NCBI GenBank assembly: GCA_028551475.1
Contig: CM052359.1
Span: forward strand, 7,627,583 to 7,691,582
Source: Casuarina equisetifolia
Lineage: Eukaryota; Streptophyta; Magnoliopsida; Fagales; Casuarinaceae
Length of the DNA stretch: 64,000 nucleotides
Reading direction: 5' to 3'
Shown: one piece after another, positions 36,061 to 48,900 of the stretch
Position numbering within the stretch: position 1 is the first letter of the stretch
How the letters are laid out: each line of letters starts with the position of its first letter
Translations under genes and position numbers: made by a program
The notes under the pieces: model-generated
The model's input: only the letters and a program-made list of their open reading frames with translations
What the model was told of the DNA's origin: nothing
Databases searched by the model: none

Positions 36061-39000
36061 TTGCATCACTTTGGAGTTGGGTCTACACTTATTACAATAT
36101 GGGTGATGTAGTTTTCTTGATTTAGAAAGAAAGCATTTGTATTATAAGCTATTTGTACCCTAAGGAAGTAATGTGACCTCCCGAGATCCTGCATAGGAAA
36201 TGTGAAGCCAAGTTCATGAACAAAGACATCAATATGTAGTGAAGAGTTTCCAATAACAACCATGTCATCCACATACAATAAGATCCAAATATGCACTTCT
36301 TCATCGTTAAATAGAAAAGAAGAGACATCAAAGGAAGAGCAAATGAACCCATGAACAAGTAGAAAACCTGACATCATGTAAAACCATGCTTTAGGCGATT
36401 TCTTCAACCTATAAAGGGATTAGTGTAGCTTACATACATGGTTTTGGAAGTGTGGATCATGAAAACTAGGTGTTTGCTCCATGAAAATAGGTTCGAATAA
36501 GTGTCCATGGAGAAATAAATTCTCCACATCTAGTTTTTTTAGTTGCCAACCCTTGATTATAGCCAAAGTGAGAATAACCTAAATGGTGGTTGGGTGCACA
36601 ATGGCTAAAAAAGTCTTTAGATAGTCGATTCTTGATTCTTGCAAGATTTCCTTCGTGACAAATCTAGCCTTGAGTCAATTAAGGGTTCCATTTTATGTCA
36701 TTTTAGGTTTAAACACCCATTTGCAACCTATGGTGTTTATAATTGGTTCACAGGGAAAAAATAACCATGTTATGTTATGTATCAAGGCATTCATTTCCAT
36801 GGCCATGGCCATAGCCATTCTCTAGCCCTAGTGCTTGAAAGCTTTGTGAATGGTAGTTAGAATAAGAGGAGCAGCACAAGTAGTGGAGAATATATACCTT
36901 GGGTTTGACTTACAAACATTAAGTTGGCCTTTGGTGGTCATTTTTGGTGAGTTTTGACCGATGTAGTGGAGATTGAGAGGGTATATGGGTTGAAGTTGAA
37001 AGCTATTTAGTGTTATGATTGATAGATGGTGAGATAAGAATAGTGTTTGAACATGGTGAAAAGGGAAGAAGAAGGTCTTGGCTTGTTAGAGTGTCAATTG
37101 CATGAGAATATTTTGAAGAAGTTGTGGTATATATGGAGTGAAAGCCAAGAGATCCTTCATTTTCTTTGCATGAAATATATGAGTTTTTACCTTATAAATC
37201 TTCCCATAAGCTTGTGATGTGGCTTTTGTATCTTCCATATAGCCTCTTGTATTAGGACATGGTGTAGTGTCTTTAAGAGGAAATGATGTATTAAGATCAT
37301 TTGTGCTATTGGCGAAATTTAGGTTGCTTCCCATGCAAATTCCTTGTTGTTTGAGGAGGAATAAATGATTGTTGATCCAACGTCATGTGCTATAACAAAG
37401 GGTTTTTTAGATGGTTAGTGGTGGAGATTTTTTTAAGGAAATAGGGATAATGCCCTCATCATTTATATTGATAACACATGTAAATTAAGATGTTAGACCT
37501 GTTAGAAAAATACATAAGGCACGGTATATTTAATGGCAGAGTTGGTGATTGGTAAGTTGGACATTCTTATTTCATAGATAAAAGTAAGACCTAGAGTTGT
37601 ACTTGTTGTTGAGAAAGGAACCAAGCATCCTTGGGTGAATGGCTTATCTAGCTTCATCTTATTTATCTTATTTATGAGAGAAAGATCATAATCTTCAAGT
37701 GATAGAGAGGATGAATATCTTTGGACTAATGAATTTAATGAATTATTGAACAAAAATACATATTCTTTAAAAATTACATGGTGAGAAATTAAGATTTCTC
37801 CTATTGGAGGGTAAAAACACTAGTGTCCTTTATGTTAAGAGCTATATCCTACAAACACATATGAAAAGGACTTGGCATATAATTTATCGATTAAGTTCAT
37901 CCATAGACTTGGGTAACACCATGGACCAAAAACTTGTAGAGAACCATAAACAAAAGCTTGATTGTGTATTTCTCAAGGGTGAATCATTGGATAAAGCTAG
38001 TGTGAGAAGTCTACTAATACTATATATAGTAGTTAGAAAGGCTTCAAACCAATATTTAGGAGGAGTATTTTAAGTTAAGTAGCATGAAACATCCTAATTC
38101 AACAATGCGACAATTTTATCAATTCATTTTGTTAAGGAGTATGCAAACAAAAAAATTGGTGTACTATTCCAATTAAAGGTAAAAAATTTGCTAGTTTATG
38201 GCCAATGTTTTCTTTTTTCATCATTTGGGTGAAGGATTTTGAGTTTGGCCTTAAATTGTCTTTCAACCATAAATTTCAAGTTAATAAAAAATTGGCAAAA
38301 CTCAAATTTTCTCTTTATAGGATAAATCCAGGCAAAACATGTGCATTCATCTACCAAAATAACATAAGACAAAAGGTCTTGACAAGATAGTATATTGGAT
38401 GCCCCTCATAAATCACTGTGTATGGAAAATGGTAAATGATAACTCTTGCTTGCCAAACACATAGAACAGGTGCTACCGATTTTGCCCTTGTCTTAACACA
38501 TCCTAATGATTGGAGTAGTTTCAAGATTCATAGATTTGCATATCTAAGTCTTTTGTGCCATGTATAGCCACTAAATGATTTGTTATTTGTGTGAGAAAAA
38601 GGCTTGGACTTTCTTGGTTGGCATTACATAGAAGTATCCTTTTCTTTATCCCTTGAAGAGGGGTTCTTAAGTAGTCAAATCCTTTACAACAAATGAATTA
38701 TTGTCAAAAATTATTTCATAAGGATAATCATAGTAAGCTTTAAAATAGATAATAAATTCTATGTGATTTCAAATGTAACTATCATTGAATTTAATTGTAG
38801 CAATTCATGCTTTAGCTTAATTATACCAACATGAGTTATGGGTAATTGTTACCCATTTCTAACTATGATGAAATCAATTCTTTTATGTGGAGTAATACCA
38901 AGAAGTGTACCTATTGAATCCATTATATGAGTTGATGTGCTATAATTAGTTGTCCATTCTTCATGGTTTGATTCATGAACTTGGAGTGCAACTAAAGCCT

Positions 39001-39959
39001 TTGAAATGTTTTGAGATTGGAAGGTGTGATTGAACTTACTCCAACTTTCAAGTGCAATGTTGTTCTCTCTTTCCATAGATTTAACAAGTTTGAGATGTTA
39101 TAAGAGGGAAGGTTGAAGAGGCACCTGAGGTTTTTGCACCTTGATCGGAATTTTCTTATAGTTAAGGGGTTGTTTGGTTGTGATTACCTAAGGCTTAAGG
39201 TCCAAAGCCTCTTTCCTAGGAAGTAAATTGTTTAGAGTATGCTCAGCCTCTTGATCCATTTTGGCCACCTCGATCTCCTCTTTGTGCTTAGAAGGTAGTG
39301 TTTGGATTGATGATGGTAGTAGTGGTGGCTAGATATTGTTTACAGCATGCCTCAAATGCTTAAAGTTGGGAAACAATTTCATTGAATTACGGCACTAGAG
39401 GGTTGAGCATAATAGTTTTGAAAAAATCATAATTTTCCCCCAAACCTTGAAGTAGGTGGAAAATTTGGCAAAGTCACTTAATGGTTTTCCTATAAGGTAG
39501 AATTGATTCAATAATTCTTTAAAATTTGTGAGAACAGTTAACAGAGTTTTACCTTTTTTTTAAAGATTGTGAATTTTCCCTTTTCTTCAAAGGAAATCAA
39601 ATTTACAAGCTTCAATTCATTCAACAAAGTGATTGGCAAGTGCATTCTAGACTTGAGCTATTATATCTAGCTCGGAAAATATGCCCCCATAACTTCTTTT
39701 GAAAGTATATTGATGATCCAAGATTTATCGAAAAGCATTCCTGTATGACCATTCTTTATATTCCAAATTGGATGGTTACTCATCGTTAACAGTAACAGTT
39801 GACGATGGGCATTTGGTTTCACTAGTGAGGAAACCAAAAAGCTTTTGTGTTTGAATTAATGACTTCATTTGAGTCTTCCATGGTAGGTAGTTCCCTTCAG
39901 TCAGCTTAAGAGTAACAAAGCTGCTGTCATTAATTTAGTATAATGCCTAGAGTGTTTTG

Positions 39960-40700
39960 CCAGCATTACAATTACGTGAACCGTGCCACCTTAGAAGGTG
40001 AGATAGGTCTGGGGTGACATGGGCATGAAAGGGGCGCACGAGGGACGTCGAAACGGACCAAGGACGCCCAGAGGCGTCGGGATGAATCAACCTTGTTCAA
40101 AGGGGAAGCGGATGTGTGTGGACACACGGAGGAAATCAAGGGCAACATAGCCAGAAGGTCCAGTGCCTGGAGGAAGGGCACTGGCGCATGCATGTAGAAC
40201 CTTGATGCATCAGCTATGTCAGCTTGGGAAGTAGTTTTTGGGAGACGAGCACGCAGACCGAAGCAAACCATTGGCTAAACCAGCTAGGATGGCGGCATGG
40301 AGCCTGAGGGATGTTTGGACTTATAAAGAACACCCATGTGGAAAGCAAGACCTTTTTGAGGCTGCCACATGGAGAAGACCGTTGGAAAAGGCTAGAGGGG
40401 TTTAAATATTTAATTATAGGCTCAAGGCCTCGGGTTGGGAGTTCTGGAGGTTGGTTTTGAGAGAGAAAAGGAGGCTTCCCTCGTTAATGGGGGGTAGCTC
40501 AATAGTTAGGAGAGGAAGTTAGGGGTATTAACACCATGAGCGACTCCTCTGGGGATACCAAGCAGATGTTTGTACGGGAGTTCATCCACCTGGGGGTGGA
40601 AAACGCTTGTGTGAGGAGAGAGTCTAGTTGGACCTCTCACTTGGCTGATGATTTAAATGTTGAAGTGTAACCTAACTTCTCTGTAGCCTTTCCAGTTGAA
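39960..40700. repeat. GC-rich island, LTR-like
   Basis: This block is clearly richer in G+C than its surroundings, and its one long minus-strand frame has no known domain. Its right edge shares about 90 bp with 34.08-34.19 kb, so it may be the 5' LTR of the minus-strand copia relic. Confidence 0.35.
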
Positions 40701-41002
40701 AGGAGGCAATCGGATCTTTGATGGAACCCAGAATCGTCGGAAAAACCTGAGAAAGGAAAGAACGACAAAACAAAGTTTGTACGAAATATGTTTCGATTAA
40801 TCCTAATGATTTGCAACGACTGAATTCAATCCAACATAAATAGATTTATAGAGACTGAAAAGGAAAGCAAACTAATTAAAATCAATCAGTCGGGTCTTGC
40901 AAATGATCGCGTCTTGCGGGTTGGTCGCAAGTTCAGTCGGGTCGCTCACTGACGAGGCCCGAGGACAGACACAACAGACACACTATGTGCATGGAGTGCT
41001 CT

Positions 41003-42600
41003 CTATATCTCTCTCGCTCTCTCAGAGCCAGCTAGGCTACTCTTTTCTCTTGTTTTCCATTCTCCTGGCCAACTTGTTCTCTCTTGGGTTGTGCGGTTTA
41101 CTGTTTTACCCCCTGTCCCTCCAAAAATGGGAACCCTTATCCACATAAGATTTGAGGTTCTTCTCTGAGTGGATTGGCAGGGGATATCGTCATCCATACC
41201 AAGGTTATGGTATGCCGGACATTACGATAAGGAATATGGATAAAGACAATGAATTATGTCCAGAAAAGTGACGAGGACAGCTTCAAAAGAACAGCTTTCA
41301 GGATATGTTTTTTATTTTAAAATTATTATTATTATTATTATTAAACACCATACCCACGCATGTATTAGTCTTGAACTTAGGACCTCTTAATCTCAGCAAC
41401 ACCTACTCCCAACTAAGGTATCTAATGAAGAAAAACTATTTAGTTTATACTAGAAACATATTCAAAAGATTGTTTTCATGTCTTATTTATTTATTTTTAT
41501 TTGTTTGGTTTTAAGGATAGCAGCCCTTTTTCAAACGGTTGCCAAACATATCTTGATTGGAAGGAAGGGGAGATTTTAATGGGGTGGTGGGACCGAAAAA
41601 TGATACGCCTCTTAGTTGTATTAGCTGTTTAGGTATGTTTTATCTTTGTTAGTGAAGTGAATTGTTTTGGCACAATAAATTTGGTCCAATCAAGTTGGAA
41701 TTAAGCATGGCTATTGAAGGCTTTTTTTTTGGATGAATATATGAGTTTATTCATCAAATAATAAGAAAATATAAAGGCTTAAGAGCATATTTTAGTATTA
41801 CAATTTATTTAAGAGAAAATTGAGTTTAGAATCCCTCAATTATGATACAACAAAACATTCGCTTGAATGAATTTAATGTTCATAAATAAAGATATTTTTT
41901 TATATATTACTTTTTTTATTTTAGCTAATAAAATTCTTATTTCAATAGTTTTATTTTGAAAATATCTATGATTTAATTCAAACTAAGTACAATATATACA
42001 TGCTAAGAAATACATCTTGCTTCATGATCCAACTTTTTCTTCTTACAATTTGAAGCTAATTCATGAAATCCACATTTCTAAAAAGTATATTTTGCTCCAG
42101 AGATAAAAAGGGTCCCTTGATCTTAGTCAATGAAGCTTTAAATATTGTCATTTCCTTATAAGTCAATGTGTTTAAAGTATGTTTTTGCCATAGCTTAAGC
42201 ATTAATACATAATTTATGACAATCACTTTACTTAGTTAGAAGTACGTGTTGTGTAAAACTTTTTAGTCTTAGATTCAATACTTGAGTGTATGAATTGTTA
42301 AAAGGGAAAAAAAAAAAAAAGTCATGTGTGAACTCATAAGCGGGCCATACTTTTTGTTGACAATTGGAGTAGAGTCCAAGCCTAATAATGCAGCCTTGAT
42401 TGCGTCTGAGATTACAAATTAGGATATTAATAGTATAAGATATTTATTGATATATATTACAATATGTCTTGAGTATAAGAAAATACAATTTAGAAAACTT
42501 AATTCACAAATGATAGGATACTATAGTTAAAACTTGGACTCTCAAGATTCACTTGTTCTCTTGTTATTGGTTGATAAAAGATGGAGACATTCTTATTCGC
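41003..42600. repeat. MOB1 5' flank, segmental duplicate B
   Basis: Counterpart of 30415-31330, resuming the duplicated unit after the TE insertion and leading to germin copy 2. MOB1 exon 1 itself is not present. A trinucleotide run (ATT)n lies at about 41324-41343. Confidence 0.78.
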
Positions 42601-42640
42601 AAGGAATACTCTAAAGTAAGATATTAATAATATAAAATAC

Positions 42641-43600
42641 TTCTTTTTTTTGTGAAAGGTTAAAAATTATATATCATCATAAAGGATTACAAGATTGTTC
42701 AATTACATCATCATCATTTAAGCTTAAATACTGCATTTGGCAAATTCTAAAGCTCTTGTAAGAATTTATTACAATTTATAGGCTTTACTTCTCAGGTAGA
42801 TGAAATCTTCTTTCTCACATCCTTTTTAATTTTAGCAATAATGGTTGAATTGTCTAGATTTCTTCTTCTATTTCTTTTCTTCCAAATGTGATAAAATACA
42901 ACCTTAAAAGATATACTAAGCATAGTTGCTGCAAAACTCTTATTCTTGACAGCCTTGAACATCCAACATATTTCAGCTCTCCAATGTTTAATTTTTTGAG
43001 TTAATCCATTCATACCTAATAGAGCTTTTCATATGTAATTTGTGAACTTGCATTTAAAAAATAAATATTTTTGTGATTCTTCTCCTTGTTGGCAAAAGTT
43101 GTATTATAGGTCTACTGAGCTATTCCATATAGTTACACAATTTGCTGTTGATAGTTTGCTCTTCAAAATGATCCAACATATAAAATTATGCTTTGACATT
43201 CTCTTTCCATACAAGTTTTTCCCATTTAGTATCTTTTCTATGCTTTTTTAGTTTTACATAACTTTTGGCAATAGTGTATTTTGAGCATGTCACTAGTTGT
43301 GTGAGTTCACTTCTTACTTGTAAAATATTCATAAAACTCCAAGCTAGTGATTCTTTCATCTCAACTTCTAATACATTTATTCCCTTCAAATTTTTTGTTA
43401 TCATCCATTTAACTTATAAAGAGTTTGAGTTATTACGCACAAGAGACCATAAGAGTTTTCCAATTGCTACCTTATTCCATGTATGAATGTCTATCAAACC
43501 TAGTTCTCCAAAAATTTTAGGCCAATAAACTTATTTCCATGCCACTTTCCTCACACATCGTCTATTAGATTTATCTACCCAAAGGAAGATTCTATATACA
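42641..43600 (-). mobile_element. 5'-truncated LINE with RVT zinc-binding region
   Basis: On the minus strand, broken frames carry the C-terminal end of a plant LINE reverse-transcriptase protein. KWEKLVWKENVKA and, after several stops, HWRAEICWMFKAVKNKSF and VFYHIWKKRNRRRN are typical of the zinc-binding reverse-transcriptase domain (zf-RVT). The 3' end is next to a T-run on the plus strand (42641-42650). It is missing from the equivalent places of germin units 1 and 3. An 18-bp repeat, TATACACTATTTTCAATA, occurs twice at its left (5') end (about 43593 and 43623). Confidence 0.7.
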
Positions 43601-44402
43601 CTATTTTCAATATGAAGTACTTGTATACACTATTTTCAATAACATGAAGGTTAAGCTGTAGAACCAAAAATGCAATTATGGTGTGGATGCTCTCCAGAGC
43701 ATTCGAATCATTGGATTCTCAGATTCACCCCAGACACAGTGCTGTCAATATCTTTGAGTTCCTTTTTATTATCAAAAAGGTATATGGTATGACGACTACC
43801 AATGTGAGCCAACAAGGTTAAAATGTGACATTATTCAAGCAAACTGTCCACTCTAGAGACTCTTTTAAGGTTTGTAGCCTTTGTTTACTCCCTTTTTCTT
43901 ATCCAGTTCATTTGTTAAAACGAAGTCCTATCCTCAGCCGTTTGAAAGGATTAGCTTCAACTTCCAAATGGAGGTCGTACGTAATGTGGAATTTGTTGCA
44001 AATCATCTCACACTACAAGATAAGCTTTTCCTCTGCTCAACTCTTTGAGCCTGTTCAAAATGGAAGGCGCAAGGCAATTGTATCCTGGAATGGTACGTAT
44101 GTGAAGTACACCAAATAAAGACCGCGCATTTATTCATCTGGTTTTACCAGAGGCATTTGCCTTTGGCAGAACAACAGAAACAGTTGCTACAGAAATCAAG
44201 AAGACATTCATTAAGCGTACAAGCAAACTTCTAGACTCGATACAAAACCACTTGCAAGACACTTTCAATTAAATGAAAAGCCAACAAATTGCTACTGACT
44301 CGAAGAATTCAATCTTTATGAGCCTTCTCAATCAGTACAAAGGGACCACTGGGACATGAAATAACTGGACACCTTCCTACCGGTGAATTATCTCCAGAGA
44401 CC

Positions 44403-45032
44403 TTAACCAGTACCGCCAAGAACGCCTTTGAGCTTCTTAATTTGAGCAGGGTCAAGGAAAGTAGTTTTTGCTATCAGTTCAGTGGGTAAGTTGTTTGCAA
44501 ACAGAGCGAAGTCCAGAATCTGGAGACCTGGGCTTGCACTACTGAAGCTAACAAATGCAATGCTAGTATAACGTGCTGTATTCACTTGGAAATGTAGTAG
44601 TCCCTGAGGGAAAACCATAACGTCACCCTTATTAAGAGTCTTGTAGTAAACAGTGTTAGCAGAGGAAACGAAACCAGCCAAGAGTCTCCCTTGCACGACA
44701 ACTAAAACTTCCGAACCGCCGGGATGAGTGTGGAATGGCACAACTCCACCAGTCGCCAAGTCCAGACGAGCAATAGAAATTCCAAGCCCGTTCACGCCAG
44801 GAAATTGTGCGGCAAACGCCGGTGTCACTGCGGCTTTAATGATATTTGTGGTGTTGCCTGCTTTTCCCAGGCCGGTGAAAACAAAATCATCCACGCTGAT
44901 TTTTGCAACCTTCTTGCAAGAGTAGCCTGCAGGGCCTTCAGGAGCTGAGAAGTCGGCGACACAAAAGTCTTGCACGGCAGCATGGCAGGAGGAAGCGAGG
45001 AGATAAAAGAAGAAGATAATTGGAGGAATCAT
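44403..45032 (-). CDS. Germin-like protein, ABP19/20 type (copy 2)
   Basis: Single exon, 209 aa, ATG at 45032 with the same signal peptide as copy 1 and a TATA box (TATTTATAA) at 45102-45110. By eye it differs from copy 1 at about 19 residues, so it is roughly 91% identical. Differences include the segment after box 2 ([10 protein letters not shown] against [10 protein letters not shown]). The cupin metal-binding set is complete: HTHPGGSE and the His of [16 protein letters not shown]. The N-terminal Cys pair and NTT glycosylation site are kept. Expected to be a secreted apoplastic cupin. Its 3' flank and its promoter to about 45320 match copy 1; the MOB1 flank lies farther downstream at 41-42.6 kb because of inserted transposons. 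Intact and probably functional. Confidence 0.93.
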   Translation of the reverse strand: MIPPIIFFFYLLASSCHAAVQDFCVADFSAPEGPAGYSCKKVAKISVDDFVFTGLGKAGNTTNIIKAAVTPAFAAQFPGVNGLGISIARLDLATGGVVPFHTHPGGSEVLVVVQGRLLAGFVSSANTVYYKTLNKGDVMVFPQGLLHFQVNTARYTSIAFVSFSSASPGLQILDFALFANNLPTELIAKTTFLDPAQIKKLKGVLGGTG

Positions 45033-45101
45033 CCTCACAAGTATTTGCGGTGTATTTTTGTTGGAGGTTCTAGCGGGTTCTTGATGATGGTCTGGCACCA
45101 C

Positions 45102-45110
45102 TTATAAATA
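45102..45110 (-). promoter_or_regulatory. TATA box of germin copy 2
   Basis: TATTTATAA on the minus strand, about 70 bp upstream of the ATG at 45032. The upstream ACGT-core block occurs once, at about 45211-45234. Confidence 0.7.
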
Positions 45111-45329
45111 AAGAACTTGGATATCTTCGAAAGCTAGGCCGTTGTGTGTGGTCCTTTGGATGTGCCCATGCAGGATTTCACAGGAATAAAGTAAAGGAAA
45201 TTACAGGCAATGAGCTGTAATGCAGGTCGGACGTGATTTTCCCGGATGACGACAAGAATTCTCTTTTTGTTTTCTATGCAAGATAGGGGAGAAATTTCCT
45301 CTGCTCTTCCTTCTAAGAAGACTTTCTGC

Positions 45330-48300
45330 TATTCCATCCTAACTCGTATCTTAGGCATCATATAATCACAAGCCTGAAGCTGTGCAGGATAAATGTTGTA
45401 CTGTTCACAGTCCCATGCAATAGTTGTTCTTCATCATCTCCATTTTGCGTAAAACGTAGCTGTTTTCTTGTAGTTAATCTCCAGGGTCGCCTAATCTAGT
45501 TCAGTTGTGATTTAGTAAAAACTCTAACTGTGAAGTTTGGGGTTATGTGAGAGAGTTTGAGTATATGAATTATAATTAAAAAAAGTTATTAAAAAATCTC
45601 TCGAAGTTTCAATTTTCTACCTACAGCTTTTCAAACTAGCTTAAGGAGGGATCTATGAGAAGTCTATGCTATTTCCATAAATTCTTGGAGAAATATCAAC
45701 AATGTGGTCCATGAGCTGCACATGGGGCGATAGAGACAAAGAAGAAGACATTTTTGACAGCCAAAGGGATCCTTCGCAAGTCTTCCTCACTTTGAATGTT
45801 ATCCATGGAAAATTGTGTGGATACCATGAACCCCCCTTCTTCCACGGTTTCTAGATTACGTTTAACCCACCAAAAAAGTCGACCCAGAATTTGTCTTCTC
45901 CAAGTAAAATTCTACGAGGATCAACCTAACTATTTTAGGTCTTCTAAGCTATGTTTAATTGCCCAACAGAAGTCAATAACTAGAGTGTAAACCTCACGCC
46001 TCCGCCCAAAACCGTAGCCTTCTGATTTTGCTGAAGTCTTCCTAGCTCATAGAATATATCAATTTACATGTTATGTGCAATGTAAGTAAACTAATCAAAC
46101 TCAGGTCGTCTTCTAATATTTTTATGTTTTTAAATTATAAGTTATCTTTTGAGTTATATTTTTAAGTTTTCTTATATGATATTAAAGCTCAAGATAAGGT
46201 CAACTTTAAATCTGTTCAATCTTAATCTTTTTTATGTGCAAAGAGGAATTGAAAAATGCAGTTACACGTTAAAGAGATAATGTATAACAATAACTTTATT
46301 TTTTAAATTCATAAACTAACTTGTGAACTAAATTTTAAACTCTCTCATTCTAGCAAATTGTAGTACAAGCCCAACCTCACCAGCAGAATGATAGAATAAG
46401 AATAGGAATATTCGATGGGCCAGAACTAAGGTATCTAGAGACAAGCTTGCAACGCAGGGTAAACAGAGCCTGTTCTCACGTTTGTAGTTAAGAGGAGCAG
46501 AAGAGAAGATAAGGTTGTCAGTTACCAATGGGCGTTAGCAGACAGGTAGTACATCTCTTGGCAGTAAAAGCAGACGTCCTATTGTTGCTAACTTATGTTG
46601 CTACTTCGCGATGTCCTATGTTATTTGGCTTTGAGAGTTCCTCGTCGAGACAATGCTAGAAAAAGTACCTAGACTCGCAAGCAATTACTTTTACTTGTTT
46701 TCTTCCATAACATGCTTATTTGGCGAAATGATACCCCCGTCATCGTTGCATGCATGGTTGCTAGTCACATGGTATGAACTTCCATTTGCTGTTCGAATAT
46801 TCTCTGCAAGGAAAAGACATCTGCAGAGCATCCAACTCGAAGAGATGCCATGGAATATTACCACAAGGTGATGTGCTTTAGGGCTTGTGTAATCAACGAA
46901 GGCTAAAGTTGTAGGTAACATGCTATAAGGCCTAACTTGCTTTCATTTACACTCGTTTCAAAAATCTTATCTTCTATAAGATTCTTATATTATACACACT
47001 TCCATGCACATCTAGTATAATTGGGCTAAGTTTACACAAGGGATAATAGAGTCAACCTTGACTCTAATATCATTTTAAGTATTAAGAGGTTCATCATCTA
47101 ATTTAAAAAGTGACTTAAATGGTAGTAAAACCTATTACCTTAGAAATATGATTGTTAATAACTTCCTTATTAACATGAGACTCATCACCCAAATCTTAAT
47201 AGGCTCCTCCTATGATAATAGTCAAATTATTAAATTATTATGGTGTTGCATTATGTGAGTAATATCCAAACTTAACTAATTGGAGCTCATAAGGGCGCTA
47301 AGGAAAATCTCAGCTCTAAGACCATATTAAGAGATTCATTATTTAATCCAAGAGTCAACTTAAGAAGTGGTTGCACCTATTATTTTATAAATATGATTTT
47401 TAATAACTTCTTTAGTAATATGAGACTTATATTCCATATTTTAACATTAAGAAGCTAAAAAATATCACTTAAAAGCTAACTCAAGAATTACAAAGTTTTT
47501 ATTTTATTTAAATTTCATCTCAAAAATCTTATTTTTTAATGTGAAACTCTAAATATGATCCCAATTAAATATGGAAATTAGGAACTCATAAAGGTAATGT
47601 GTTCAAGTGTAAATGATTTTTATATCAAATTAGATGTATATTCATGTAGGAAATCGATTTAGTTTTGGAATACAACAAAATTATTTATTATTACCTAAAA
47701 TTCTTTGGATATGATATTTTTGTTCGTTGTGTCAAATATAAAGCATTGTTTTTGGAAAAAAATAGCATAGGTTTCGCTATATGAGCATTTCTTCCACTAC
47801 TATTCAAAAAAATTAATATTTATTACTCCCCATATTTGGTTTCAATGCACGGGACCATTGATTTTAACACAATAACCAAAACTGAAAAGATCTTATTGAC
47901 CAGAGATAATCTAAATTCTTGGGAATCTACATCCATCTAATGTTTCTAAAGCCCATCGCACGCATGAGCCCAAGGATGGTGCAACCCAATAGGCCCACAC
48001 TCGGTTAGCCGAAAACTGGCACGTGTAAGTCTAAAAGATGTGGCTCAGCCTAGTGCTAACTCAACCTAGAGCAGGTGCAACATGGTCTAAGAGAGGTGGT
48101 GTTCGGAATGGTAAGATCAACAAAGTATTAGTGAGCCTAGACAAAAGCGTAGTGTCTTGTCCTTGCATAACATCAATTCAAGGGAAAGTACTAAAACATA
48201 TGATTTTTTTGCACCTCAACATTTTACAGGGAAGTCTAAGTTGTCTGATGCACACCTAAGTGATTATAATGAACTGAAAAACAAACACAAACAATTACAT

Positions 48301-48640
48301 AAAAATGAGTATTACGTGGCTCTTTTAAGGAACAAAAATATGGAAACCTTTCTTCTATTTCATTCCAGTCTAGATATTGCCTTGTGTTAAAATTGTAATA
48401 GAAACAGTTAAGTACATACCTATAGAGACCTCCAAATTTAGACATGTGGGGTTAATAGTACAATTAGATATTGTTATCAGAGTATGAAGTTTGTCTTTGT
48501 TTGCTATAACAAGTGAGGCTCACATGTAAATCATGAATATAACAAAATCTTATTCACATGAATTATGAGCTCTCATACCATGTAAAAGAGCAGCAAAAAA
48601 GTCCAAAAAAGACTCACTATTATGCATTTTTACTTAGTAT
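45330..48640. other. Intergenic DNA with LTR debris
   Basis: No gene is supported. Two related stretches (about 47056-47180 and 47318-47455) share TTAATAACTTC and ATGAGACT(C/T)AT segments. They begin with degenerate forms of the tRNA-Met PBS complement (CTCTAATATCAT, CTCTAAGACCAT), so they look like partial minus-strand LTRs of one family. Confidence 0.4.
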
Positions 48641-48644
48641 TTTT

Positions 48645-48900
48645 TTTTGTTTTTGGTGGAATGTTAGGTAATATATATATGACCAAATAAAATATAAAAT
48701 TATTAAGTTATAACATTATTATTTAGGTTTAAAAATTATATTTAAAAAATTTCAGAACTCTTACAAAAATTAATTATAATTTATAGGTTGTACTCTTTTA
48801 ATTGATGAAATTTGTCTTTCGTATTTTTTTTATTTTTATTTTTGCACAATTGTTGAACTATTTAGGCTTTTATTTAGCATTTTTTCCTTTTTTAGAAATT
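48645..48900 (-). mobile_element. LINE 3' tail fragment (copy 3)
   Basis: The segment shares the ATTATTTAGGTTTAAAAAT... TTATAATTTATAGG layout and the following GATGAAAT with the LINE at 42641-43600. It is strongly diverged and truncated. Confidence 0.5.

Larger units (their letters stand above)
33870..40700 (-). mobile_element. Decayed Ty1/copia element, minus strand
   Basis: Copia domains occur in order on the minus strand. A protease-like stretch with THIMDS lies near 38.9 kb, and GAG-pre-integrase WHKRLRYANL near 38.55 kb. Integrase (LVDECTCFAWIYPIKRKFEF near 38.35 kb, then GIVHQFF and a relic of PQQNG near 38.13 kb) is followed by reverse transcriptase (ILLYVDDMVVIGNSSLHIDV near 36.28 kb) and its end with RYLQGTVSYG (35.2 kb). 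RNase H (KLMEVDFHFMCDKV and a relic of TAHVPTSSQL) is at 34.43-34.61 kb. Many stops and indels are present. Stretches at about 34.08-34.19 and 40.60-40.70 kb resemble each other (both contain AAGTGTAACCTAACTT) and may be LTR remnants. It splits the second MOB1-germin unit. A LINE tail and an LTR-like block interrupt it at 35.44-36.06 kb. Exact ends are uncertain. Confidence 0.75.

Noticed and set aside
39972..40271. 99-codon minus-strand frame
   Set aside because: Product of local GC richness; no homology recognised.
46653..46871. 72-codon plus-strand frame
   Set aside because: Overlaps a similar-length antisense frame and has no domain; chance open frame.
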